Part shown: positions 18,470 to 27,844 of the stretch, one piece after another
How positions within the stretch are numbered: position 1 is the first letter of the stretch
Layout: every line of letters begins with the position of its first letter
From: Flavobacteriales bacterium
GTDB taxonomy: Bacteria > Bacteroidota > Bacteroidia > Flavobacteriales_F > PHOS-HE28
Direction of reading: 5' to 3'
Length of the DNA stretch: 64,000 nt
Assembly (NCBI GenBank): GCA_016717305.1
Contig: JADKFY010000003.1
Span: 307,227 to 371,226 of the forward strand
The notes under the pieces: generated by a model
The model's input: only the letters and a program-made list of their open reading frames with translations
Told to the model about the DNA's origin: nothing
Database searches by the model: none
Translations under genes and position numbers: made by a program

Positions 18470-19681
18470 TCAGCGTTCCAATTCGGAGACAGCGCCCCAC
18501 GCCATCATTCCTGCACCTGTAACGAGCGCATCCTCATCGATATCGAATTCTGCACGATGCAAGCCACTGGTGGTCCCCGGCTTATCGGGGCTCCCTGTAC
18601 CCAAGCGGAAGAAGCAACCTGGCATAACGTGAGTGTAGTAGGCGAAATCTTCCGCACCCATGCGCAGGTCCATGTCCACAATATTCTCGGCACCCATATA
18701 GGCCACTGCGGCTTCGCGGATGCGAGCGGTCAATTCCGGATCGTTCTTCACAACGGGTGAACCCTTTACCAAGTTGAAGTCCACATCTCCGCCCATGGCT
18801 TGTGCAATGCCCTTCGCCCATTTCGGCAAAAGTGAATGAAGATCTGCCCGCCAATCCTCGTCGAATGTGCGCAGCGTCCCTTCCATGGTAACGAGGTCCG
18901 GAACGATGTTGGTTGCTCCGTTGGCGATCACCTTGCCGAATGAAAGCACCATGGGTCGTCCCGGTTTATTTCGTCGGCTAACGATCTGTTGCAATGCAGT
19001 GAGCAACTCGGCCGCAATTAGGATAGGGTCCACCAACAAGTGCGGAGAACCAGCGTGCCCGCCTTTACCCTTCACGGTGATATACAATTCATCGGCCGCG
19101 GCCATGAACGCGCCGGACCGGAAACCGAGCTTCCCGACCGGCAGTTCAGGTGTTACATGTTGACCAAGAATTCCTAGTGGCTTGGGGTCGTTGAACACAC
19201 CTTCCTTCACCAGCAGTGAAGCACCGCCGGGTTCCTTTTCTTCGCCAGGCTGGAACACGAGCATGACCGTACCGGACCAATGTTCACGCATTCTGTGCAA
19301 TGCGATCCCAGCTCCTAACACAGTGGTCGTGTGGGCATCGTGACCACAAGCGTGCATAACTCCGGGGTTTGTGGAACAATACGTCTCCTTGCCGATCTCC
19401 ATTATTGGCAACGCGTCCAGATCCGCGCGGATGGCCATGCATTTGTCCGATGCGTTCTTGGTTCCTTTCACAAGTGCAATTGCGCCAGTTCCGGGAGAGT
19501 CGGCCGTTAGCTTACCCACCCCGGAACGCACTTCGATCCCTTCTTCCTTCAATCGTTCCAGTACGAATGCAATGGTGTTGTGTTCTTGGAATGAAAGTTC
19601 AGGATGGCGATGGAGATGGCGACGCCATTTCACCATGTCGGAACGTAGTTCAGCAACCGCGAGTTTGATCCGTTCCATCAT
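18470..19681 (-). CDS. M20-family metallopeptidase / N-acyl-amino-acid amidohydrolase
   Basis: Zinc-dependent amidohydrolase of the M20D/HipO-AmaA group that removes acyl groups from N-acyl amino acids or cleaves related amides. The signature blocks HRHPELSFQEHNT, MHACGHDAHTTTVLG, FQPGEEKEPGGASLLVKEGV, GKGGHAGSPH and MGAEDFAYY contain the metal ligands and the catalytic Glu. It has 403 residues with no signal peptide, hence is cytoplasmic. The ATG overlaps the stop of the upstream tauE-like gene (ATGA), so the two are cotranscribed. The exact substrate cannot be told from sequence. Confidence 0.88.
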   Translation of the reverse strand: MMERIKLAVAELRSDMVKWRRHLHRHPELSFQEHNTIAFVLERLKEEGIEVRSGVGKLTADSPGTGAIALVKGTKNASDKCMAIRADLDALPIMEIGKETYCSTNPGVMHACGHDAHTTTVLGAGIALHRMREHWSGTVMLVFQPGEEKEPGGASLLVKEGVFNDPKPLGILGQHVTPELPVGKLGFRSGAFMAAADELYITVKGKGGHAGSPHLLVDPILIAAELLTALQQIVSRRNKPGRPMVLSFGKVIANGATNIVPDLVTMEGTLRTFDEDWRADLHSLLPKWAKGIAQAMGGDVDFNLVKGSPVVKNDPELTARIREAAVAYMGAENIVDMDLRMGAEDFAYYTHVMPGCFFRLGTGSPDKPGTTSGLHRAEFDIDEDALVTGAGMMAWGAVSELER

Positions 19682-20052
19682 TTTCCGAAGATCAGCTTAA
19701 AGGCAACGAACAAGGTGATCCCACCAAATACCTTTTTCACAACATCCATTGGCAACAATAAGGACCACTTGCTTCCGAAGTAACCACCCACTAAGAACGC
19801 CAGAGCGATCACCAAAACGACCTTGGGATCGATCACCCCGGCATTGTAATAATTGCGGGCTGCCAAGAACACGACCGGCAACATGAGCACTGCCAAACTG
19901 GTTCCCTGGGCTTGGTGCTGCGAGTAACCCAAGAGCAGGACCATTGCGGGCACCATGACGATGCCACCACCCACTCCAACGAAACCGCTAAGAATTCCGG
20001 CCAGAAGACCGACCAACAAAAGCAGCAACACGGTGTTGAGGTCCCACGCCAT
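19678..20052 (-). CDS. small TauE/SafE-family membrane protein
   Basis: Half-size (124 residues) TauE/SafE permease with four hydrophobic segments and the glycine-rich family motif SGFVGVGGGIVMVPAMV near residues 22-38. Single-repeat proteins of this length are common in Bacteroidota and presumably dimerise. Anion (sulfite/sulfoacetate-like) export is the family role; the substrate is unknown. It overlaps the amidohydrolase gene by 4 bases and follows the PD40/barrel gene by 9 bp on the same strand. It differs from the full-length tauE at 50370. Confidence 0.82.
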   Translation of the reverse strand: MAWDLNTVLLLLLVGLLAGILSGFVGVGGGIVMVPAMVLLLGYSQHQAQGTSLAVLMLPVVFLAARNYYNAGVIDPKVVLVIALAFLVGGYFGSKWSLLLPMDVVKKVFGGITLFVAFKLIFGK

Positions 20053-20061
20053 GTTACACCA

Positions 20062-23000
20062 TCAAATATCCAGTGCCAAGGAAAAATGGAACACCCTTGG
20101 TTGGATCACCCCATCATCAATGCCCCATGCCCAATCGGCACGAACGAAATAACCGAGCAAGCGGGCCCTGAGCCCTACTCCGTAAGAAGCAAGAATAGGC
20201 TCCCGGTTGTTGACCAAGGTGATCGTGAGCGGATTGCCCGGAATGACCACACGGTTGAACGAATTATCATCGGCATAGGGTCCACTACCCGTCCAAGCCG
20301 AGCCCGCATCCCCGAATGCGATGAGCTGGAAATTGTGAAGGAAGTCCGAACGAATCGGTCTGTTGAGCAAGTAGCGGAACAACGGAAGCCGAACTTCGGT
20401 ATTGAGGACGGCGAAACTCGTTCCATTGCGCGCGCCATAGAAGAAGCCGCGCATGGGTACCGCCATACTTTGATAGAAGTAGTTCTGCGAAACATCGATC
20501 GGTATGGAATTGTCGACCTTGGCAAAGAGCCAATTGTCCACGCCACCAAGGAAAAAGGCAACCTTCCTATTGCCGAACGAACTGCTGCCGGCCAACCGCG
20601 TAACCCAGATCATATCGCGATGGATCCGAAGGGAATGGCGCAGATCAAGTCCAACCACCTGCATATCGCTCTGTTGCTTGGTCTGCTGGTAATACTCTGC
20701 GAAGAACTTCAGTTTCCATCCGGTCCACAGGTTCAGTCCACGTGGCATGGAGCTATCATAGATGTACTCCAACTTGCCACCCACCATGTTGTCGTTCCCG
20801 TTGGGGGATCGCAGGCTGACCGGGTCGATGCTTTGGACCACATACCGATCGTTCCGGTACAAAATGGAAGCCCGCACGCTCGCCAGTTCGCTGAATGGCC
20901 AAGAGATCTGGTAACGCACATTATGGGTATGCACTTTGATCACATCCAGACCCAATTGCAATTGCAAGGCTTGCCGTTGGAAGCTGATCCGCTTGTCCAA
21001 TCTGCGTTTCAGATCTTCATAAGCCAACAAGTAATCATTGTTGCTCAGGTCAAGTGCCAACCGGAAGCCACCTACGATCTTATAGTCCTCGAAAAGATCA
21101 CTGATCCCCATGCGCGTAAGCGCACTAAGGCCCGGGTTGAGGTTATCCGGACCGGTGGCCACTTGATAGAATTGTGAACCAAAGCTGTTATCCACCTGGG
21201 TGACCACGCCATCGATCGCAAAGTTCAAGTTGTAATTGCGCTGGTCCGGGTAAGTGAATGGCTTTGAGGGCACCGTATCCGATGGAGTGCTCGTTGTTAC
21301 TGGCGGCACCGTGGATGATGATGTCCTTGTGGGATCAGTTGCCTTGGTCTGCTCGTCCAGAAAAACATAATTGCGTACATCAATGGCCGTGTCACCCGCG
21401 GCCCGTGGGAACTGCGGTTTCACTTTCACCACGGGGCTCATATCATTTGACAGGGAGGTCGGGTTCTCCGCATCGCGCATGATAGGTGCTTCGCCTTCTC
21501 CAGTACCATCGCCACCAGCGGCCTTCCCCGCGGTTCGCTCCGCGAAGAAATTGTACTTGCCCTTGTTGAACACGATCTGTGTATACCTCCCTTGCTGGGC
21601 ATTCACATCCTGTTCCAGAATTGAACGTTGCAGGTCCGTTGCGCGCTCCACCACGGAGAAATAACGATAATGCACAGTGGTGTCAATGTGGCTAATGGTG
21701 CTATCATATCGCACCAAGTAGCGGTTCAGGATATTACCGTCATCAGAAAGAAAAGTGTAGTGCGTGGAATCGTACTGGGCGGGTTGTGATTCGTTCTCGT
21801 CCGGTGTATCCGAAAGCCGGGTGAGAATGGGCGACCTAGTTACCAGATCCAGCAAGTAGATATCCTTGGTGCCATGGACCAAGCCTACATCAGTAAGTGT
21901 CCGAAGTGTGTCATTGTCCCTATCACTGCTGAAGATGATGCGCTCGCCGTCGTCCACGAACTGGGGATCCAGGTCATCGAATTGATCATTGGTCAATTGT
22001 TCTTGCCGGTTGCCGATCGGGAAATAATAGAAGAGGTCCGTACGGCCTTGGCGCACTGCACTGAAGACCATGTTACGCCCATCCGGGCTGTAGTCCATGC
22101 TTAGGATCTTGTCCAACTGCAGGATCGGCTTCTGACTGGTCTTTCGATCATCCACGGTATAGGTCCGCATGTAGAGCTCCCCTCTCTTTTCCAGCGCATA
22201 GCTCAGCGCTTGGCTGCCAGGGTGCCAAGCCAGCACAGGGAAGCTGCGGTCCACGATCCGGTCCAATTTCTTCTCCCTTTTAAATATGCGTTTACGCTTT
22301 CCGGTTGCTGCTTCCTGCACCCAAACCTTGTACTGGCCCTTCTCATTGCTCACCCATGCGAAATACCTGCCGTTCGGGCTTTGCTTGAATTCACTGTACG
22401 TACGCCACTTCTTGGTCCTTATAGGTAGTGGTGCCAGCGTAACTTCTTGGCGTTGCCTGTCTTCCTCAGCGAATTTGCCCTTGTAATAGGCGATGCACTC
22501 TTTGGTCAAGGTCTTCAGCGAAACACCGAGCACGAAAAGGAATCCACTTTCGGGATTACGGCTAACACGGGTCATATACAGGATGTTGGGCATGACCCCG
22601 GGGCCATAAACATCGGCCACGTACTTCCAAACCATGTGGCCCGCATACTTGGCATCGTTCCCTTCCAACCGATTGAACTTGTCGTAGCGGCCGCTCAGCA
22701 CCCCATCCCGTATCCTGTTGTTCAGATCGGCATCCCATGGCTGTGAGAAGTAGGACATGATGCCTTCCGTGTACCAATCGGGCAAATTCATGAACGTACT
22801 GCTCTTTAGCACATCGCGCCAGTTGCCGCCGTACATCATTTGGTCGATGATCACATGGGCGATACCCGAGCGGATCTGCCGATCGAGCAAGGCATGGTCC
22901 CCTTCGTAATACACGAATATCTTGGTTCCCACTATGCGCGTAAGTCCGCCGATGTTCTGTTGCCCATCCACCCCGGCGATCCCGATGTTGCTCTGGCGAA

Positions 23001-23316
23001 AATCGGTCAAGGAATTGTAAACGATGAATTGGAGCCGCTCATCCAATGCAAAGTCGAATTGCTTCTCCAGATCCTTCAAGTGAACTGTTGCAGCCTGTGC
23101 AGTGTACTTGGCAATGTCCACTCCTTCCTTGTAGAAGAGCACTTCCATGTCCTTGAAACGGAACTGCTGCCAAAGGAACTCCTGGTACTGTACACGGTTC
23201 TTCCCATACTCTTGCCGGGAACCCGAATAGAACTGGGCGTTGGCGAGAACGACCAATGCCAAAGCGAGCACTACGCTGAACGATCGACGACTATGACGGG
23301 GCAAACGAGGATACAC
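20062..23316 (-). CDS. PD40 beta-propeller / outer-membrane barrel protein with peptidase-MA-like N-domain
   Basis: Large envelope protein. A GTG at 23316 gives the signal peptide RRSFSVVLALALVVLANAQ; the in-frame ATGs further upstream (23388, 23433) overlap the divergent gene and do not start a signal peptide. Residues about 50-270 resemble the peptidase MA (gluzincin) fold: IAHVIIDQMMYGG followed by LPDWYTEGIMSYFS. The canonical HExxH is degenerate (HVIID), so it is probably not a protease. TolB/PD40 propeller repeats follow (DYSPDGRNMVFSAVRQG, VDDGERIIFSSDRDNDT), then a C-terminal surface-antigen-like barrel ending VFHFSLALDI. Function unknown. Confidence 0.75.
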   Translation of the reverse strand: MYPRLPRHSRRSFSVVLALALVVLANAQFYSGSRQEYGKNRVQYQEFLWQQFRFKDMEVLFYKEGVDIAKYTAQAATVHLKDLEKQFDFALDERLQFIVYNSLTDFRQSNIGIAGVDGQQNIGGLTRIVGTKIFVYYEGDHALLDRQIRSGIAHVIIDQMMYGGNWRDVLKSSTFMNLPDWYTEGIMSYFSQPWDADLNNRIRDGVLSGRYDKFNRLEGNDAKYAGHMVWKYVADVYGPGVMPNILYMTRVSRNPESGFLFVLGVSLKTLTKECIAYYKGKFAEEDRQRQEVTLAPLPIRTKKWRTYSEFKQSPNGRYFAWVSNEKGQYKVWVQEAATGKRKRIFKREKKLDRIVDRSFPVLAWHPGSQALSYALEKRGELYMRTYTVDDRKTSQKPILQLDKILSMDYSPDGRNMVFSAVRQGRTDLFYYFPIGNRQEQLTNDQFDDLDPQFVDDGERIIFSSDRDNDTLRTLTDVGLVHGTKDIYLLDLVTRSPILTRLSDTPDENESQPAQYDSTHYTFLSDDGNILNRYLVRYDSTISHIDTTVHYRYFSVVERATDLQRSILEQDVNAQQGRYTQIVFNKGKYNFFAERTAGKAAGGDGTGEGEAPIMRDAENPTSLSNDMSPVVKVKPQFPRAAGDTAIDVRNYVFLDEQTKATDPTRTSSSTVPPVTTSTPSDTVPSKPFTYPDQRNYNLNFAIDGVVTQVDNSFGSQFYQVATGPDNLNPGLSALTRMGISDLFEDYKIVGGFRLALDLSNNDYLLAYEDLKRRLDKRISFQRQALQLQLGLDVIKVHTHNVRYQISWPFSELASVRASILYRNDRYVVQSIDPVSLRSPNGNDNMVGGKLEYIYDSSMPRGLNLWTGWKLKFFAEYYQQTKQQSDMQVVGLDLRHSLRIHRDMIWVTRLAGSSSFGNRKVAFFLGGVDNWLFAKVDNSIPIDVSQNYFYQSMAVPMRGFFYGARNGTSFAVLNTEVRLPLFRYLLNRPIRSDFLHNFQLIAFGDAGSAWTGSGPYADDNSFNRVVIPGNPLTITLVNNREPILASYGVGLRARLLGYFVRADWAWGIDDGVIQPRVFHFSLALDI

Positions 23317-23386
23317 GGAATGAAGGTAGTTACTTTGGATCGTCCTTTCGCGTTGAACGAGGTGCGAATTTCGGGAAATTACGGCC

Positions 23387-24022
23387 ATGTTGCATATCAA
23401 AAAGTTCACCTTCAATCCATTCCAAGAGAACACCTATGTGGTACACCAGGGAAAAGAAGCCCTGTTGATCGACCCCGGTTGCTGGGACCAGGAAGAAGAA
23501 CAGCTGCTTGGGTCCTACCTGTCGGATAACGGATTGAAGCCCGTCCGTCTTGTGTTGACACACGCCCATATCGACCACATTTTGGGTTGTGCATGGGTCC
23601 AAGAACAGTATGGATTATTGCCGGAAATGCACAAGGCCGACCTGAAGACCTTGGAACAAGGAACCCGTGCGGCACACCTTTACAACATACCGTACACCCC
23701 CTCTCCCCTGCCGGAAAAATTCCATTCGGCTGGCGATGTGATCCGCCTAGGCAATGAAGAGTTGAACGTGCTTTTCGTACCGGGCCATGCTCCTGGCCAC
23801 ATTGCCCTTCATAGTAAAACGCAGGAATTCGTGATCGCCGGCGATGTTCTTTTCCGGCACAGTATAGGCCGGACAGATCTACCCGGTGGAGACACGGAAA
23901 CTCTCCTCCAAAGCATACGTCGTGAACTCTTCCCGTTGGGTGATCAGGTCATGGTCTATTCCGGCCATGGCCCAGAAACGACCATTGGTGAAGAGCGGCG
24001 GAACAATCCGTTCTTGCGCTGA
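23387..24022 (+). CDS. MBL-fold metallo-hydrolase (glyoxalase II-like)
   Basis: Cytoplasmic beta-lactamase-fold hydrolase of 211 residues. The metal motif THAHIDHILG (HxHxDH), the ligand His in VPGHAPGHIALH, Asp in VIAGDVLFRHSIGRTDLPGGD and the final His in YSGHGPETTIGEE are all present. This matches the YcbL/hydroxyacylglutathione-hydrolase-like family; the physiological thioester is not known. The ATG at 23387 gives MLHIKKFTFNPFQENTYVV, the usual family start. It is divergent from the PD40 protein, with the start regions almost touching. Confidence 0.9.
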   Translation: MLHIKKFTFNPFQENTYVVHQGKEALLIDPGCWDQEEEQLLGSYLSDNGLKPVRLVLTHAHIDHILGCAWVQEQYGLLPEMHKADLKTLEQGTRAAHLYNIPYTPSPLPEKFHSAGDVIRLGNEELNVLFVPGHAPGHIALHSKTQEFVIAGDVLFRHSIGRTDLPGGDTETLLQSIRRELFPLGDQVMVYSGHGPETTIGEERRNNPFLR

Positions 24023-24031
24023 TCGCTCCGT

Positions 24032-24871
24032 TCAATTGTGATACCCATCCTGCCGATAGGTCTTTTCCTTGGCATTGTGCTTGATGGGCGGCGGGCATTT
24101 GAATCCATCCCGGGCACGCAGGAATAGGAACCGAACGGACAGGATCAACGGGCGATATCGGCTATTGAACCATTGCAACTGGCCTGCACCAATATCTTTC
24201 GGTGTAATGCTGAAAACAGGAGTTTCCAGCGCTGGGATGACCAACAGGTTCCCGGTTACCTTGAACCCGTAACCCACTTTGACATGGAGCTGCGTGATCA
24301 AGTTCGGTGGGAATGATCCGAGCCCAAGGAGTGGAGCCACGGAATAGCCGTAGGCACTGCCCAAGCGATAGTCAGCGTTGGCACCCAAACTGAGTTGAAT
24401 GAATTGGTAGTTCCCTGTTTGTATGAACTTGTTCGCGTTGACATGCAGCGTGATGAATTGCTCGGCGAAGGTGTTCAGCCCCGTGAATACCGTGGTGGTG
24501 TCGTTACGTACCAGAGTATAGGTGTCGGTTTGTGAACCGCGCAAGTTCTTGTAAGCCAAACCGATGTCCCAATAATCAAGGATAACGGGATCGCGCGTAG
24601 CGAAGAAGTACCCAGCCTCCAGGTAAAGCCCAGGTCGGCCATGTGGGTCAAACACGACCGAAAAGGATGAATCGGTACCCGAGATCAGCACTTCTTCGCG
24701 GTCCTTGCTACGCGGCAATGCGAAAGTGGCACCGGGCGCGAAATAGAATCCGCCGCGCTTGGCCTGTCCCTCCAATGGAATGATGTCCGGCCGTTTGCGC
24801 TGGTTGGAGCGCTGGGCCTGACCCGGAATGGAGGGCAGGATCAGCAGGAGAATTAGTGCAAAGCGGATCAT
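24032..24871 (-). CDS. hypothetical outer-membrane/secreted protein
   Basis: The start MIRFALILLLILPSIPGQAQ at 24871 provides a signal peptide; an ATG six codons upstream would precede it. The mature part of about 260 residues is rich in alternating beta strands (FYFAPGATFALP, GLYLEAGYFFATRD, ITLHVNANKF, LILSVRFLFLR), suggesting a small outer-membrane barrel. No family is recognised. It converges with the MBL hydrolase gene across a 9-bp gap. Confidence 0.7.
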   Translation of the reverse strand: MIRFALILLLILPSIPGQAQRSNQRKRPDIIPLEGQAKRGGFYFAPGATFALPRSKDREEVLISGTDSSFSVVFDPHGRPGLYLEAGYFFATRDPVILDYWDIGLAYKNLRGSQTDTYTLVRNDTTTVFTGLNTFAEQFITLHVNANKFIQTGNYQFIQLSLGANADYRLGSAYGYSVAPLLGLGSFPPNLITQLHVKVGYGFKVTGNLLVIPALETPVFSITPKDIGAGQLQWFNSRYRPLILSVRFLFLRARDGFKCPPPIKHNAKEKTYRQDGYHN

Positions 24872-24962
24872 GGGATCGAAATTCGGCACGGGCCTTAGAT
24901 GGAACGTGTAAGACAGTGCGAAAGTGTGAACGGTTCACTGTGAACGATCCGTACGCAGGGGT

Positions 24963-24970
24963 TACTTTTC
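24963..24970 (+). promoter_or_regulatory. putative promoter -7 element close to start codon
   Basis: TACTTTTC, 7 of 8 to TAnnTTTG, ending only 9 bp before the ATG of the next gene, which would leave a leader of about five bases. Confidence 0.25.
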
Positions 24971-24979
24971 CGCGCTGCC

Positions 24980-25543
24980 ATGTTCAACGCCGGGTCTTCA
25001 TTCTTCAGCAATACATTTCTGGGCCGCGTGGTGCGTACCGATCGCCGTGTGGGTTACTTCTTGATCGCGTTCGCGCTGCTGCAAGGCTGTGCACAACTGT
25101 TCAGGGCTGAAGTAACTCCGTTCTTTCTCTACGGCATGTACTCCGAAGTGCTGGACCCGCTACCGACCTACGTGCGCACGGTCTGCCATGTGAACGGACA
25201 GCAATTGGAGCAAACCGACCTGCCCCGTTATGCGGGTGAGTTCCTGTACAGCACCCTGGATCGCTACCAGTTTCTAGAGGCGAATGAAGGTGCTGACCTT
25301 TTCGCCCCATTCCTTGATCAATACTTCTCTTGGTTATCGCCGGGCACTAGGGCCGATCTGGAGTACCAGATGTCTTTCCATCCGAATGAAAAGCCCGCAT
25401 TTGAACGTTGGCTGCTTCGCTATTTGGAACACGTCTTGGACGAACCGATCACCTCCATCCAGATCGATCGGGAGACCTACGAGTACAAAGAACTTCGGCC
25501 CAAACTGGTGCTGCGTGAACGCCTTATCGAACTTCAAAAATGA
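24980..25543 (+). CDS. hypothetical membrane-anchored protein
   Basis: 187 residues, not recognised. One hydrophobic segment lies near residues 25-38 (VGYFLIAFALLQGCAQLF), preceded by basic residues, so the remaining ~150 residues are probably on the outer face of the inner membrane. The rest is a soluble mixed domain (FFLYGMYSEVLDP, YQMSFHPNEKPAFERWLLRYLEHVL). It overlaps the following membrane-protein gene by 4 bases (ATGA), so the two products probably act together. A promoter-like element sits immediately upstream. Confidence 0.7.
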   Translation: MFNAGSSFFSNTFLGRVVRTDRRVGYFLIAFALLQGCAQLFRAEVTPFFLYGMYSEVLDPLPTYVRTVCHVNGQQLEQTDLPRYAGEFLYSTLDRYQFLEANEGADLFAPFLDQYFSWLSPGTRADLEYQMSFHPNEKPAFERWLLRYLEHVLDEPITSIQIDRETYEYKELRPKLVLRERLIELQK

Positions 25544-26394
25544 CGGCGCTCTTCACCGAAAAACAGCGGCAACTCCTCGGAAGGGTCATCTTCGGATGGT
25601 TCGTTGTTGCCCTTTTGTGGCGCTGGTCGGATTCCGCCATGATCTCGCAGTTGGAGCAACCCGTGCTTGGTAATGTATACAAGGACCTAACATTCTGGTT
25701 GTTCGAGTTGGCACGCATCCCGGCCTTTGTAACGGGTCAATACGCTGTGGCACTGCTCTTGGACCTGGTCGTTACAACTGCAGCTTTACTGGCCTTTCTT
25801 CAACCGTCCAAAGTCGTTTACGCCCGGATCTATTGCCTTGCGATCCTGTTCTACTTCGTGATCTTCACCACCTACGCCAACTACCACTACAGGCCGATCA
25901 TCGGATTACTTGTGGCGGGGCTTCCCTTTGCATTCCGGTCGATGCCACGCTTCGGGACCTTCGTACAAGTGCTGCGGTACTATGTGCTCTTTCTCTACGC
26001 CAGTGCAGGACTTTACAAAGTGATGCGCGGGTCTTGGTTGAACGTGGATCAGATGACCATGATCATCGAGAAAACACAACTCGACCTCTTACTCACACAA
26101 CCTGATAATTGGCATTCCCTTTTCTATACATGGCTGCTCAACAACGAATGGGCTAGTTGGTCCCTGTTCGTTCTGGCCACGGTTCTGGAGGTCTCCTTCA
26201 TCATCGGGTTCTTCACAAAGCGTTGGGACCTTGGCTTGTTCTGCACCGCGATCAGCCTGCACATCGGATTCTATTTCACCATGGGGTTTTTCGCATTCGA
26301 GCTTATCGTGTTGGACTTGCTGTTGCTGCCATGGAACCGCATGTACACCAAAGGTCAGCTACCGATCACCTCCCCTGCTCTTTCAGGCTTGTGA
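25540..26394 (+). CDS. polytopic membrane protein, HTTM/VKOR-carboxylase-like
   Basis: 284 residues with about seven hydrophobic segments. The layout, with YRPIIGLLVAGLPFAF, LRYYVLFLYASAGLYKVM (a short motif seen in HTTM-type proteins) and a late ISLHIGFYFTMGFFAFELIVLDLLLLPW, resembles the HTTM family related to vitamin-K-dependent carboxylase membrane domains. The assignment is by pattern only and no catalytic residues can be claimed. It is coupled to the preceding gene by an ATGA overlap and converges with the YHYH gene. Confidence 0.7.
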   Translation: MTALFTEKQRQLLGRVIFGWFVVALLWRWSDSAMISQLEQPVLGNVYKDLTFWLFELARIPAFVTGQYAVALLLDLVVTTAALLAFLQPSKVVYARIYCLAILFYFVIFTTYANYHYRPIIGLLVAGLPFAFRSMPRFGTFVQVLRYYVLFLYASAGLYKVMRGSWLNVDQMTMIIEKTQLDLLLTQPDNWHSLFYTWLLNNEWASWSLFVLATVLEVSFIIGFFTKRWDLGLFCTAISLHIGFYFTMGFFAFELIVLDLLLLPWNRMYTKGQLPITSPALSGL

Positions 26395-26413
26395 CGCGAA
26401 GCTTTTGGGTGGA

Positions 26414-27787
26414 TCATCGCACGATCTCCACCTGTTCCGTCATCGCATCTCTCCCGTTTCCGATGCGCACGAAGTAGGTGCCATCGTACAAGGTCCGCGT
26501 ATCCAAGAACCAAATAGTACTTCCTTGAAAGATCGTGGCGTTGCGTACCTCCTTTCCACTGGCGTCAAATAAACCCACGATGAGGTTGCTGTGCAGAATG
26601 CCATTCACCTGGATGGCCACCACATCCGAAGCCGGATTCGGGAACAAGGTGTAACGGTCGTCCGAAGGAAGCATTTCACGCGATCCAAGGCTCAGTGGAT
26701 CGAAGGTGGTCACGGACTCCGTGATCGAGGTGACCTTGCTTGCCGTCTTCACGCCATAGAATGTTGGTCCTACCACATAGGGGTAGGCAGAGTTCCAGTT
26801 CTCATCCACCGTGCAGAAGTAGGCGTAGGTGCCTTCCGGATACTCTGGCGTTACACACAAACGGCCGTTATGTTCATCGAGGTAGTAGGGCTCGGCATGC
26901 GCGATGTATTCATAGTCCTCGCGGAAATAGCCGAGGGGATAAGTGGTGTTGATCGGTGCGCCATCCGTTACTGGAACACCGGTCGGCGATGTGTTGCGGA
27001 CCGTTATATCCCGCAATTGGTAGCCCGATCGTATCCGAACAATTCCACCGGAACCATCGGTGTTGGCGGCTCCATAAGCGCCGTAGATCGGGAAGCCATC
27101 GTACGCGTAACCGATCAACGGAGAGTGCGCGGTGCTGTCGATCACATACAAGCCATCTGCCGCATACAGATCACAGATGTTCGAGACCACGGCTAGGTCC
27201 AAGTTGAACGCGCTCGGATTCTGGTGATGGTGGTAATTCCCCATCGCCGGGTGCGCCTTTGAGCAATCAAAGCCTACTCGCTCCGCAGGGATCGCATCAC
27301 GGCTCCACGCCTGTGTGGCGCCCATTCCTCCAGGACATGGTGGATTCCCGGGACCACCGCAAAGTGCATTCGTGGTCGCATTCCACGCTACACCATCCCT
27401 GTAGTCGAACAACGAAACACCGTTAATGAAGATGCCGATGTTACCGCCCGTTGTTGGTGTTGCGGCACCAGTATTCTGCAAAGGCACGCGTGGGAACCGA
27501 TAAATGGCGCTCTGGTCCGTTGCAAGGGATGGATTGCCATCGAGAAAGGGTCCCGTGATGTACGCCGGGATGCCATGTGTATGCACATATACCCAGTTGT
27601 CTGAATAGTCGACTTGTTGCACGTTGGCCAACACATTGTCCTGGATCGGCGTGGAGTTGCCTTGCACATAATGTCGGCCCATGATCCCCGTGGTGTTCAA
27701 CATCCAATCGGTGATCACCGGATCTGTTTGGCCGAAGCCGATCATTGCCATACCAAGGGAAAGCAAAACAAGTGTGGTTCGTGTCAT
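26414..27787 (-). CDS. YHYH-domain protein with T9SS type A sorting domain
   Basis: Secreted protein of 457 residues. It has a signal peptide (LVLLSLGMAMIGFGQ), then a YHYH domain with the name-giving GNYHHHQNP, CDLYAADG and HSPLIGYAYDGFPIYG (about residues 170-235). The C-terminal T9SS sorting domain begins YTLFPNPASDVVAIQVNG and ends AMTEQVEIVR. The YHYH domain's function is not established; its histidine and cysteine content would suit metal binding (inference). It is the last gene of the sigma-factor/MbnP/MbnH operon, 57 bp after the di-haem protein gene. Confidence 0.85.
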   Translation of the reverse strand: MTRTTLVLLSLGMAMIGFGQTDPVITDWMLNTTGIMGRHYVQGNSTPIQDNVLANVQQVDYSDNWVYVHTHGIPAYITGPFLDGNPSLATDQSAIYRFPRVPLQNTGAATPTTGGNIGIFINGVSLFDYRDGVAWNATTNALCGGPGNPPCPGGMGATQAWSRDAIPAERVGFDCSKAHPAMGNYHHHQNPSAFNLDLAVVSNICDLYAADGLYVIDSTAHSPLIGYAYDGFPIYGAYGAANTDGSGGIVRIRSGYQLRDITVRNTSPTGVPVTDGAPINTTYPLGYFREDYEYIAHAEPYYLDEHNGRLCVTPEYPEGTYAYFCTVDENWNSAYPYVVGPTFYGVKTASKVTSITESVTTFDPLSLGSREMLPSDDRYTLFPNPASDVVAIQVNGILHSNLIVGLFDASGKEVRNATIFQGSTIWFLDTRTLYDGTYFVRIGNGRDAMTEQVEIVR

Positions 27788-27844
27788 CGTTGTGTTGGTG
27801 GGGTTGATGGGTTGGACGACATTTCTCCGATCATCATTCGGACT

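Noticed and set aside
19912..21177. 421-codon plus-strand frame opposite the TauE-like and PD40/barrel genes
   Set aside because: Antisense shadow of conserved proteins, no motif or signal.
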